Shown here one piece after another: positions 1 to 7,110 of a stretch of DNA of 11,575 nucleotides. The notes under the pieces are model-generated. The model was not told the DNA's origin and ran no database searches. It saw only the letters and a program-made list of their open reading frames with translations. A program made the position numbers and the translations under genes. Source of the DNA: Spirochaetia bacterium (GTDB taxonomy: Bacteria > Spirochaetota > Spirochaetia > PWKH01); NCBI GenBank assembly GCA_007128345.1, contig SKXS01000156.1, forward strand, positions 1-11,575, read 5' to 3'. Every line of letters starts with the position of its first letter. Within the stretch, counting starts at the first letter, position 1.

Positions 1-56
1 CCAACAACACACAGATAGCAGGGTCGGTGGAGAGCATGAACGTATGGCACAAATCC

Positions 57-1076
57 CTACGGTGAAATCTCATCCAGCGAGACTGGCCGTCCCTCTTTGA
101 AGGATTTCTTCGCAGCCAGTCCCATGACTACCGGTACTCTTGCGTCTATTCCCGTCACGGAGGGCTCTGTTGATCCCGCAACTGCCTGAAGGAATTCCTG
201 CATCTCGATAAGGTATGAGTCAACGTACCGTTCCATGAAGAAATTAAAGGGCAAGTCCTGCCAGACATGTTCAGGACCGCTTACCGTGACTGCGTTTGGC
301 CGGAAGTTTTCCGAGCTGACCATCCCTTTTTCACCGAATACTTCAACGCGCTGATCGTACCCGAATACCGCTTGCCGGGAATTATCTATAGTCCCAATCA
401 CCCCGTTCTTGAACTTCATGGTGACAATCGCGGTATCCACATCTCCTGCCTTGCCGATTTCCGGATCCACCATAACTCCGGCAGTTGCATAGAGGGACTC
501 AACTTCGTCCTCTATGAGATAGCGGGCCATATCAAAATCGTGGATCATCATATCGAGGAATATGCCTCCTGATACCTTGATATACCCAATAGGAGGAGGA
601 GATGGATCCCTGCTGGCAATCCGCAGAATGTGCGGCTTGCCGATGGTGCCTTGCCTCAGATGCTCCCAGACCCGCCGGTGATTAGCGTCAAACCTTCTGT
701 TGAACCCGATCTGGAGCTTGATTCCAGCCTGATCAACTGCCTCCAGCGCGCGGTCAATCTCAGCAAGGTCAAGAGCAATGGGCTTCTCACAGAACACATG
801 CTTTCCGGCACGGGCTGACTCTTCAATGAACTGAGCATGAGTATCGGTGCTGGAACAGATGATCACCGCATCAACATCCTTGTGCCTGATCACTTCAAGT
901 GAATCCTGAAATGACAGAGGCACCTGGAAATCGCTCGCCGCCTTATCCGCAGCTTCCTTGTACACATCGGAAACCGCTGCCACTTCCACTCCCTTAAGAC
1001 GGTACTGCAGGTGCTCAATATGCAGCCTCCCGATTCTTCCTGCTCCGAGAACTCCAACGCGAATATCAGATTTCAT
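57..1076 (-). CDS. iolG: Inositol 2-dehydrogenase-like oxidoreductase (Gfo/Idh/MocA family)
   Basis: Predicted cytosolic NAD(H)-dependent dehydrogenase oxidising myo-inositol (or another inositol isomer) to the 2-keto form, the entry step of inositol catabolism. The 339-residue protein is full length for the family. It has an N-terminal Rossmann fold with GAGRIG at residues 11-16 and Asp37 at the end of strand 2, the EKP motif (Lys98), and a C-terminal alpha/beta domain with the block around 170-185 (GGIFLDMMIHDFDMAR). Lys98, Asp175 and His179 line up with the catalytic Lys-Asp-His triad of Bacillus IolG. The start is fixed by an AGGAGGT ribosome-binding site at 1087-1081. It is the last gene of the operon in the window, 30 bases after iolO. 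A second paralogue lies at 8505-9533, so which of the two acts on myo-inositol is open; another cyclitol or sugar is possible for this copy. Confidence 0.8.
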   Translation of the reverse strand: MKSDIRVGVLGAGRIGRLHIEHLQYRLKGVEVAAVSDVYKEAADKAASDFQVPLSFQDSLEVIRHKDVDAVIICSSTDTHAQFIEESARAGKHVFCEKPIALDLAEIDRALEAVDQAGIKLQIGFNRRFDANHRRVWEHLRQGTIGKPHILRIASRDPSPPPIGYIKVSGGIFLDMMIHDFDMARYLIEDEVESLYATAGVMVDPEIGKAGDVDTAIVTMKFKNGVIGTIDNSRQAVFGYDQRVEVFGEKGMVSSENFRPNAVTVSGPEHVWQDLPFNFFMERYVDSYLIEMQEFLQAVAGSTEPSVTGIDARVPVVMGLAAKKSFKEGRPVSLDEISP

Positions 1077-1106
1077 GCAAACCTCCTATAGTTGCCCGAT
1101 GCATGC

Positions 1107-1916
1107 CTACTTCAGGATCATGGGGGCAAGGTAACCCATGGCTTTCACCAGATCATCCTCAAGTGAAACCAGGGTATTTCCTTCCAGGGCGAGTCCTCCC
1201 TGGTATGATGTCTCATCTAGATACCTGATGATTTTTTCAAAATCCAAGGCACCATGCCCCGGTAAAAATCGGTTATTGTCAGACAGATGAATTGAACTGT
1301 AGTAACCTCGGTAGGTGCTCAGGGCATCAAACATGTTCCGTTCCTCAATATTCATGTGAAAGGTATCCGGCAGCATCTTGAGAGCTTCTGATCCTACATG
1401 ATCAATGATATCAGCAGCGTCTTGAAGCGAGTTGGCTACGGACGACTCATAGCGGTTTGTTGCTTCAAGAAGCACCTGCACATCAGCATCTTCAGCAGCC
1501 GGTGCCACTTTTGCAAGGGACTCCTTGTTCCTGTCTCTCGCACCGACGGGGTCAGAGGAAACAGGCCCTTTCAGAAAACCGACTATGATGCCGATATTCC
1601 TGTCGGCCAGTTTGTCTATCATGTCAAGCAGCAGAGATACTGCCCGTTCCCGCTGCTCATGCTGCTCATGGGATAGCGACAGTCCGTGGGTCTTTGCGGT
1701 AAGTCCTGATGCGAACATGGTCATATGAAGGCCGAACTGATCCAGAAAGGATGACAGCTCATCTATGGAGACGTCGGCGGGGTTTCTCATGTTCAGCTCA
1801 AGGCCGGTGAACCCCTGGCCTTTGAGCTTCTTCAGGAGCATCGCAAAGTCCTCCTGCTCCTGATACTGTTCCGGCAGTACTATCTGCACTGCAATTGGAT
1901 ACCTATACGTACTCAT
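1107..1916 (-). CDS. iolO: 5-dehydro-L-gluconate epimerase (IolO-type TIM barrel)
   Basis: Predicted metal-dependent epimerase converting 5-dehydro-L-gluconate to D-tagaturonate, the last specific step of the Thermotoga-type inositol pathway. The 269-residue protein is an AP-endonuclease-2/xylose-isomerase-like TIM barrel of normal length. Visible signature blocks are LLEATNRYE (149-157), DTFHMNIEE (184-192) and HLSDNNRFLPGHG (210-222). These agree with my recollection of T. maritima IolO, which has NRYE, DTFHMNIEE and SNRWAPGCGHFDF in the same order. Likely metal ligands are Glu151, Asp184, His210 and Glu245. A TAGGAG site at 1929-1924 lies 7 bases before the ATG. The gene follows the IolI-like isomerase by only 10 bases. 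Substrate assignment rests on family resemblance plus the neighbouring iolM and iolN; a D-tagatose/D-psicose 3-epimerase-like activity is the alternative. Confidence 0.78.
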   Translation of the reverse strand: MSTYRYPIAVQIVLPEQYQEQEDFAMLLKKLKGQGFTGLELNMRNPADVSIDELSSFLDQFGLHMTMFASGLTAKTHGLSLSHEQHEQRERAVSLLLDMIDKLADRNIGIIVGFLKGPVSSDPVGARDRNKESLAKVAPAAEDADVQVLLEATNRYESSVANSLQDAADIIDHVGSEALKMLPDTFHMNIEERNMFDALSTYRGYYSSIHLSDNNRFLPGHGALDFEKIIRYLDETSYQGGLALEGNTLVSLEDDLVKAMGYLAPMILK

Positions 1917-1926
1917 ACATCTACTC

Positions 1927-2754
1927 CTAAAGAAATTGATCCATATGCTGCTTCATGGTGACAGCTACATCCAGGTGTTCTCCCTCCCAGAGCTTTGGAC
2001 AGAGAATTTCACCTGAACAGTACCCATCATACCCCGTTGCCCGTATCGCGTCCATCCATTCAGCCAGCGGAATATCTCCCTCTCCAGGATAAAAGCCTCT
2101 CAACAGGGACTCATTCGGCCAGGATGCGCCTTGTTTCGGGCGCAGACCGTCACTCACATGCACCCCGTATATAATGGAGGCATCTAAGCATGCTATCTCA
2201 TCTGGAGATGTGTCATAGCCGGCCCAGAGATGCCAGGTATCAAGAACCAGTCCAAAGTTATCACGCTGTACCGCATCTATGAGTTCAAGGCACTGACTAA
2301 GGGAATGGATTGGCGTCCATGCCGCGCCTTCGTACTGAAATCTAATTCCGTATTCCTTGCCGATATCTGCGACAGCCGCAATGTTTCGGGCAGTGATGCG
2401 AATGATATCTTTCCAGGATTCTTCAGCTAAACCGCAAAATGCATTGAGCTGGATAGTAGGACATCCCAGCAGCACTGCATATGTGCACAGTTCTCTGGCT
2501 TCATCCAGGAGGCTGCGTATCCCTTCAGGGGTGGTTCGCTCGACATCCCCTATGATATCGATACATGCCGGCTCTATCCCCTGGGCTGTACAAGCTTCAG
2601 CAAGTGCTTCCAGGGAGAGCCCGGATGCAGCGTACCGCTTGAGCTTGCCTGATTCTATCTCCAATGCTTGGTAAGAAGCCTGCCTAGCTGCGGCAATATC
2701 AGAGAGGAGATTACTGTAGAGAGTCGTCTGGCCATGAAGTGTCGGGATCATCAT
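1927..2754 (-). CDS. IolI-like sugar isomerase/epimerase (TIM barrel)
   Basis: A 275-residue xylose-isomerase-like TIM barrel, probably a metal-dependent ketose or inosose isomerase. Candidate metal and catalytic residues are Glu142 (YEGAAW), Asp172 (LDTWHLWAG), His199 (HVSDG) and Glu249 (SGEI). Spacing and flanking words (RDNFGLVLD, PGEGDI) resemble Bacillus IolI, the 2-keto-myo-inositol isomerase, whose ligands sit at nearly the same positions. I infer that it lets other inosose isomers enter the pathway, but this is not proven. The frame is open upstream to a TTG at 2769, yet that codon lies inside the purine-rich run; the AGAGGAG at 2765-2759 serves the ATG at 2754 or the adjacent ATG at 2751. 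It lies 59 bases after iolN, with a strong hairpin in that gap. It is clearly a different subfamily from the IolO next to it. Confidence 0.72.
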   Translation of the reverse strand: MMIPTLHGQTTLYSNLLSDIAAARQASYQALEIESGKLKRYAASGLSLEALAEACTAQGIEPACIDIIGDVERTTPEGIRSLLDEARELCTYAVLLGCPTIQLNAFCGLAEESWKDIIRITARNIAAVADIGKEYGIRFQYEGAAWTPIHSLSQCLELIDAVQRDNFGLVLDTWHLWAGYDTSPDEIACLDASIIYGVHVSDGLRPKQGASWPNESLLRGFYPGEGDIPLAEWMDAIRATGYDGYCSGEILCPKLWEGEHLDVAVTMKQHMDQFL

Positions 2755-2758
2755 GTGG

Positions 2759-2765
2759 CTCCTCT
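2759..2765 (-). promoter_or_regulatory. Ribosome-binding site deciding the start of the IolI-like gene
   Basis: AGAGGAG on the minus strand ends 4 bases before the ATG at 2754 and 7 before the ATG at 2751. It overlaps codons of the longer TTG-initiated frame, which therefore should not be used as the start. Confidence 0.7.
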
Positions 2766-2771
2766 GCAACC

Positions 2772-2798
2772 AAGGACGCAGGCTGTGCCTGCGTCCTT
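2772..2798 (-). repeat. Perfect 12-bp intercistronic hairpin
   Basis: AAGGACGCAGGC (2772-2783) and its exact reverse complement (2787-2798) are separated by 3 bases. The GC-rich stem lies between iolN and the IolI-like gene, ending 6 bases upstream of the latter's ribosome-binding site. Neither strand shows a T-run after it, so it does not look like an intrinsic terminator. An mRNA-processing or stabilising element within the operon transcript is the more likely role. Confidence 0.75.
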
Positions 2799-2813
2799 CA
2801 GCTGCGCATACAC

Positions 2814-3923
2814 TTAAAGCTTATGAAAAGGACTCTTATGGGTTATTTGATAGACTGTCTTCCATCCTTCACTCTGCGGTTCCTTGAGGTAGGGAGCCAT
2901 TTCCTCTTCTGTCCTCAGGGTTACCTTCTCCACCGGGGGTACGGTACCCGCGGGGAATGCTTCCAGGATATCACTCACCAAAAGCGTCAGATACTCAAGG
3001 ATTGCCGCAATCGGCCGCTTAGCCTTACGGGCTGTAGACTTGGACGGCACCCCCACGACTCCTTCCGGTACGGACGCGAGCTCAATAGCAAAATGTCCCT
3101 GTCCTTCTGACCACCTGTGCGGCCTTCCGTAGGGATCAACTGACTTGTCAAAGTGTCCCTCCGGCAGGTATTCATCTCCCCAGGCATCCTTCACCACGCT
3201 CATATCGATCATATCCTTGAACATGAGCAGTCCGACAGATGTTTCACTCTCATCAGCATGAATAAAGGTGGTCTCCAGGCTGTCCGGCCGGTCTACGGGA
3301 ATAAAGAATTCACGAACCGCCCGATGCCAGTCAAGACACTGGAAGATACCAGGAAGCTGGAAGCGTTTCTGGAATTCCTGTATGGCTGATTCGAGCATCC
3401 ATAAATGTCCGTGGTTGTTAATGATAATCATTTTCCGGTACCCGTCATTCCACAGACCAAGCATAGTGTAGATAAGGGTCTCTTCCACTACCTCTTTCGG
3501 CATGGGGATGGTCCCAGGCATACCGATATGATGGTAGGGATGTCCGCCGTAGTTCAGCGGGGGGAAGGTCAGGGCTACTTCGCAGCCCATTTTAGCGGTT
3601 TTCCTGCGCACGGCTTCCACAATCTGTGTCACCATGAAGGTGTCCAGTCCGCTGTTTGCATGTGCTCCGTGATTTTCAGTACAGCCTACGGGAATAAGGA
3701 CCACATCATTTTTCTTGCGCTTTTCTATGCACATATGACGCGGTGTGTTCTGAATGTACGTTCCGGCCTTGCCAAGCTCTGACGGCGCAGGAACTCCATA
3801 CTCTTCGAGGATCTTTTGAATCTCTTCTTCAGAAGCTTCAAAGATACGCTTCTTCAGCAGCCCGACTTTGTTGTCCTCAAATGAAATTCTTGGGTGACTG
3901 GTAGTAAACCATTTTTCTGACAT
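2814..3923 (-). CDS. iolN: 3-dehydro-scyllo-inosose hydrolase (creatininase family)
   Basis: Predicted cytosolic metal-dependent hydrolase that opens the ring of 3-dehydro-scyllo-inosose (diketo-inositol) to give 5-dehydro-L-gluconate. The 369-residue protein carries a creatininase fold: GCTENHGAHANSGLD (80-94) with Glu83, His85, His88 and Asp94, NNHGH (169-173), and HADESETS (222-229) with Glu225/Glu227 as further candidate ligands. The roughly 60-residue N-terminal extension before the core makes it longer than plain creatininases (about 260 residues), as expected of the IolN group. A GGAGG site at 3934-3930 sets the ATG. It sits 36 bases after the transketolase C subunit. The role is inferred from fold plus linkage to iolM, iolO and iolG; creatinine amidohydrolase activity is unlikely in this context. 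Confidence 0.78.
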   Translation of the reverse strand: MSEKWFTTSHPRISFEDNKVGLLKKRIFEASEEEIQKILEEYGVPAPSELGKAGTYIQNTPRHMCIEKRKKNDVVLIPVGCTENHGAHANSGLDTFMVTQIVEAVRRKTAKMGCEVALTFPPLNYGGHPYHHIGMPGTIPMPKEVVEETLIYTMLGLWNDGYRKMIIINNHGHLWMLESAIQEFQKRFQLPGIFQCLDWHRAVREFFIPVDRPDSLETTFIHADESETSVGLLMFKDMIDMSVVKDAWGDEYLPEGHFDKSVDPYGRPHRWSEGQGHFAIELASVPEGVVGVPSKSTARKAKRPIAAILEYLTLLVSDILEAFPAGTVPPVEKVTLRTEEEMAPYLKEPQSEGWKTVYQITHKSPFHKL

Positions 3924-3959
3924 CGTATTCCTCCATACTTATATTTCAGCTCTTAGTTT

Positions 3960-4904
3960 CTAAGAAGCTATATTCATTAATTGTTTCACAGTACTCCTGA
4001 TATGACCAGGGGTAAGTCCAAAGTAGTCCAATTGGAAATCAAGATCAGCAGTCAGGCCGAAGGTATCCCGCATGCCCAGCATTGACACGGGAACCGGACA
4101 ACGGGCAGCAGTTATTTCGGAGACAAGACTCCCGAGTCCTCCGTAGACGCCGTGGTCTTCAACTGTGATGATTCTCCCAGTTTCACGTGCGCATGCGGCA
4201 ACCGCATCCTCATCAACCGGCTTCAGCGTCGGAAGATGAAGCACCCTCACATGTATTCCATCATCAGCAAGCAGTTCTGCAGCTTCCCGTGCCAATCCGG
4301 AAGCCAGGCCGGTAGAGATAATCGCAGCATCGTCTCCAGCTGCAAGCTGGTATGCTTTACCGGGAAAGAACTGCTCACTCGCCCCGCAGAAGATATCCTT
4401 GGGAAGCAGTTTAGGCATCCGAATGTATACCGGTCCGTCAATATCCGCTGCGGCAGCGACTGCCTGGGAGAATTCCCTGCAGTCTCCAGGAGCAATAACG
4501 GTCATATACGGGAGGCAGCGCATCACCGCAAGATCCATAATGGATATATGGGTTCCCCCGTTTTTCTCCTGGGTGATCCCCGCATAGCACCCGATGAGCT
4601 TAACCGGCAATTTGTTATAGGAGACACTCATGGCAACCTGATCGCATGAACGCTGGCTGATAAAATTAGCCATGGTGCATGCGAAGGGGATTCTTCCGGC
4701 GGCTGCAAGTCCTGCAGCCACCCCTACAAGATTCTGTTCCGCAACACCGACGTTTATATGACGATCAGCAAACCGTTCCAAAAAAGGAGCGCTTCCTGAA
4801 GCTTTCATAAGATCAGCTTCAATGACAAATATATCCGGATTGCGCTCTCCAAGCTCGACGAGGATCTGCCCGTAGCATGTTTTTACCTGTTCATACTCAG
4901 CCAT
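3960..4904 (-). CDS. Split transketolase, C-terminal subunit
   Basis: The 314-residue C-terminal half of a two-subunit transketolase: the pyrimidine-binding domain plus the C-terminal domain. The block NVGVAEQNLVGVAAGLA carries the catalytic glutamate that activates thiamine diphosphate (Glu56, counting from the chosen start). FISQRSCDQ follows, matching the aromatic TPP-contacting segment, and the C-terminal domain runs from about residue 190. The frame is open back to 4952, but that would run deep into the N-subunit gene. The ATG at 4904 has a GAGGAG at 4917-4912 with 7-base spacing and gives a normal N-terminus (MAEYEQVKT). It overlaps the N subunit by 8 bases, consistent with translational coupling and a 1:1 complex. 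The natural substrate is unknown. Its place inside an inositol operon suggests a pathway-specific ketose or keto-acid rather than a housekeeping role. Confidence 0.88.
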   Translation of the reverse strand: MAEYEQVKTCYGQILVELGERNPDIFVIEADLMKASGSAPFLERFADRHINVGVAEQNLVGVAAGLAAAGRIPFACTMANFISQRSCDQVAMSVSYNKLPVKLIGCYAGITQEKNGGTHISIMDLAVMRCLPYMTVIAPGDCREFSQAVAAAADIDGPVYIRMPKLLPKDIFCGASEQFFPGKAYQLAAGDDAAIISTGLASGLAREAAELLADDGIHVRVLHLPTLKPVDEDAVAACARETGRIITVEDHGVYGGLGSLVSEITAARCPVPVSMLGMRDTFGLTADLDFQLDYFGLTPGHIRSTVKQLMNIAS

Positions 4905-5721
4905 GAGACATCTCCTCGAGCTGAGCCAGGCCTTCAGCAAGCTGTGATTCACTTACCTGTCCGCTGTGCCAGATCGCTTGCCCCTCCATGAACGATACAC
5001 CTCTACCTTTCACGGTATCCGCAATAATCACCGTCGGTTTTCCTATCGTACGCCGTGCCTCGCTGCACGCCTCAGAGATTGCCTGCACGTCATGCCCGTC
5101 TGTCTGTAATGCATACCATCCAAATGCTTCATATTTACTTCCCAATGGTTCGATAGGCATGATATCGTCACAGAAACCGTCAATCTGGCACTTATTCCTA
5201 TCGATTATGAGCGTAAGGTTGTCCAGCTTATACTTGGCGCACGCCATGGCCGCTTCCCAGCCCTGACCGCTGTCGCACTCACCATCTCCCATGAGAACGT
5301 ACACTCGATTTTCCAGTCTCTGCTGCTTGAATGATATTGCCATACCGCATCCGATTGAGAGTCCCTGTCCCAGGGGGCCGGTTGATGCTTCAATTCCCTT
5401 CAGCTTGAGTCTGTCCACATGCTTGGGATACGGGGACAAAGGCACATCGATCAGCTTGAGCTGCTCCACAGGGAAGTACCCCCGTAGAGCAAGCGCCGTA
5501 TACAGCGCAGGTCCGGCATGACCCTTGGACAGAATAAAGCGATCCCTCCTCGGATCATCAGGCTGTTCCGGATATACCGTCATTTCAGAAAAGTAGAGCA
5601 CCGCAAGTATCTCAGCAATTGATAAACTGCCCCCAAAGTGTCCGCCACCTGCATGTGCTATGGACCGGAAGGTGGTAATTCGTATGTCTCTGGCGATACT
5701 TGCAAGCGCATCGTAGGTCAT
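4897..5721 (-). CDS. Split transketolase, N-terminal (TPP-binding) subunit
   Basis: The 274-residue N-terminal half of a two-subunit transketolase, binding thiamine diphosphate and Mg2+. Visible elements are GGGHFGGSLS (25-34, His28), SKGHA (66-70, His68), GPLGQGLS (115-122), the TPP motif GDGECDSGQGWEAAMA (145-160) ending in DRNKCQ (174-179), and TDGHD (207-211, His209). All the expected catalytic histidines are present, so it appears intact, unlike the decayed copy about 1 kb upstream. Its ATG overlaps the cupin stop in an ATGA junction, and GGGGGAG at 5735-5729 is the ribosome-binding site. It pairs with the C subunit immediately downstream. Two-subunit transketolases often serve catabolic clusters such as the apulose and sulfosugar pathways. 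Here a donor derived from 5-dehydro-L-gluconate or D-tagaturonate is a hypothesis only. Confidence 0.88.
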   Translation of the reverse strand: MTYDALASIARDIRITTFRSIAHAGGGHFGGSLSIAEILAVLYFSEMTVYPEQPDDPRRDRFILSKGHAGPALYTALALRGYFPVEQLKLIDVPLSPYPKHVDRLKLKGIEASTGPLGQGLSIGCGMAISFKQQRLENRVYVLMGDGECDSGQGWEAAMACAKYKLDNLTLIIDRNKCQIDGFCDDIMPIEPLGSKYEAFGWYALQTDGHDVQAISEACSEARRTIGKPTVIIADTVKGRGVSFMEGQAIWHSGQVSESQLAEGLAQLEEMSHG

Positions 5722-6071
5722 AAGAAGGCTCCCCCAAAATCATTAGGTGGATTGAACATGAATACAAAGCGCATGGGTGTTGTCCCAAAATTCTTTACTA
5801 CGTGGGAAACTCCTATAGGAAAAAGCACTGCTGTGTATGGTTCAAGCTTCTCAGTTGAATCCCCTACTACAGCCTCGCCGTTCCCCTCAATAACGAAGAT
5901 GATTTCTTCCTTGTCATCATGGACATGGGGGGTCATTTCCGTCTCAGGAGCAACTTCGGTAAAGCCGACGGTCATCCGTTCGCTCGGCATCCTGCTCCCG
6001 CCGATGAACGCATAGACATCACGTCCCGGGAGATTGAGCTTCTGCGCTTCATGCTTGTGTACTGAATACAT
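5718..6071 (-). CDS. Small single-domain cupin protein
   Basis: A 117-residue single cupin barrel with no other domain. Motif 1 is TPHVHDDKEE (47-56), giving His49, His51 and Glu55/Glu56 as metal ligands. Motif 2 is PIGVSH (85-90) with His90. Such proteins may be metal-dependent isomerases, mutarotases or sugar-sensing accessory proteins, and the sequence does not say which. The frame is open further upstream to 6176, but that extension only reads through the tail of a decayed transketolase gene. The ATG at 6071 has AAAGGAGG with 8-base spacing. It overlaps the transketolase N subunit by 4 bases (ATGA), so its product is co-translated with that enzyme, which suggests a linked step. It is not IolB, which is much larger. 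Confidence 0.8.
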   Translation of the reverse strand: MYSVHKHEAQKLNLPGRDVYAFIGGSRMPSERMTVGFTEVAPETEMTPHVHDDKEEIIFVIEGNGEAVVGDSTEKLEPYTAVLFPIGVSHVVKNFGTTPMRFVFMFNPPNDFGGAFL

Positions 6072-6076
6072 GAGAT

Positions 6077-6376
6077 ATACCTCCTTTTTCAACGAGTGTC
6101 CGAGCTTCCCGTACAATATCTTAGCACCGCAAGCCAAACACATCAAAGATCTCCTCAGACGTTCCTGATTCCGCAAAACAATTCTGCAGTCCCAGGTTCT
6201 TCATGGTACTGATGACTCTGCACCCTATCACTTCAGACATGAAACTCCCCTCTGAGCAGGTGAATGTAGATAGATTTGCACGTGTCAGCAGAAAGGGCCA
6301 TCAGGTCAATGCCGTCACGCGCCAGCTGAAGCAGCGCTTTTCCGGCAGTGTGACGTGTTGAAGCGTAACGCATCAT
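6077..6376 (-). pseudogene. Decayed transketolase C-terminal subunit (internal deletion)
   Basis: Remnant of a second split-transketolase C subunit. The 5' end at 6376 reads MMRYASTRHTAGKALLQLAR, then about 25 more residues resembling the usual D-D-I-V-V-L-D-A-D start of this subunit. It then jumps, near 6245 and in another frame, to the extreme C-terminus (STMKNLGLQNCFAESGTSEE, then a DIVREARTLVEK tail). Roughly two thirds of the gene, including the catalytic glutamate, is missing. An in-frame TAA at 6123-6121 interrupts the tail where a glutamate codon is expected. Its start overlaps the stop of the N-subunit remnant (ATGA-type junction), showing that the ancestral pair was coupled like the intact one. 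About 100 codons of the expected 310 remain. It cannot be functional. Confidence 0.75.
6080..6087 (-). promoter_or_regulatory. Ribosome-binding site of the cupin gene
   Basis: AAAGGAGG on the minus strand, 8 bases before the ATG at 6071. It lies within the residual 3' end of the decayed transketolase C gene and rules out the longer start at 6176. Confidence 0.75.
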
Positions 6377-7081
6377 GGACTGTCTCCTGCAAGAATTTCC
6401 ATTGCCTCATGGGACTGGTTTTCAGTAGGCACACGCTGATGCCACGAATTATCATGCTCCATGAAGAAGACTCCCTTGACCGTCCGTGCTAGAACGGCTG
6501 TCGGTTTCCCGGCCAACTTCTTTGCATGCTCGCACGCACCGATGATCTCTTCCCTAGCATGTCCGTTTATTACCAAGGTGTTCCATCCGAAGGATTGTCA
6601 CTTTTCTTCCAACGTTTCTATGGAAAGAATGTCCTTCACAGCCCCGCAGCTCTGCATCCCATTGCAGTCCATGATTGCAGTGATGCGGTCCAGTTTAAGG
6701 GCGGCTGCAGCCATTGCTGATTCCTAAATTAATCCTTCCTGACATTCCCCGTACCCAATAACCACGTACACCCGGTAAGGCAGTTGATTACACCTTCCCG
6801 CCAGTGCCATGCCCGAGAGAACCGGACATCAAATCTACACCCGGTACAGCTTTCATATCAGTATGTCCCTGCAGCATCCCGCATGCACTGCGGAATGCTG
6901 CATAGTACTTTTTATCAAATAAACCGCAATGCGCAAGCACTGCATAGAGGGCTGGAGATGCATGGCCCTTCGAGAGTACGAACCGGTCCCGGGTGCCCTT
7001 TCTTTTATCCGCATGCCTCGTAAACCATGCGGAAATATCTCGCCGGATTACTCTGGCAGCATTCTCAAGGGAACCATGCAT
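6373..7081 (-). pseudogene. Decayed transketolase N-terminal subunit
   Basis: Remnant of a second split-transketolase N subunit directly downstream of iolM. Recognisable pieces in order are RVIRRDI, a frameshifted FRMVYEA, RDRFVLSKGHASPALYAVLA, LQGHTDMKAVPGVDLMSGSLG, PYRVYVVIGYGECQEG, ESAMAAAALKLD, and a C-terminus ending in WHQRVPTENQSHEAMEILAG. Lesions are: a frameshift near 7033; loss of about 30 codons including the GGHPGGS-type histidine motif near 7015; loss of about 20 codons plus a frameshift near 6790; GDG changed to GYG in the TPP motif; TAG at 6726-6724; and TGA at 6600-6598. Both stops fall where tryptophan is expected. It was formerly a paralogue of the intact pair at 3960-5721. 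The 30-base gap after iolM suggests it was part of the same operon. Confidence 0.85.
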
Positions 7082-7110
7082 GCTTCCTATCTATTCTCTC
7101 TATACCAGCG

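Noticed and set aside
1..56. Possible start of a further minus-strand gene after iolG
   Set aside because: The only ATG in this stretch lacks a ribosome-binding site, and the few codons available resemble nothing I can name.
4152..4649. Long open frame on the plus strand opposite the transketolase C subunit
   Set aside because: It is antisense to a clearly conserved enzyme, has no family resemblance and no ribosome-binding site.
6598..6726. TAG and TGA both fall at tryptophan positions in the transketolase N remnant, hinting at stop-codon recoding
   Set aside because: The same gene also has frameshifts, deletions and a mutated TPP motif, and intact neighbours use TGA and TAG as normal stops. 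Decay by point mutation of TGG is enough.
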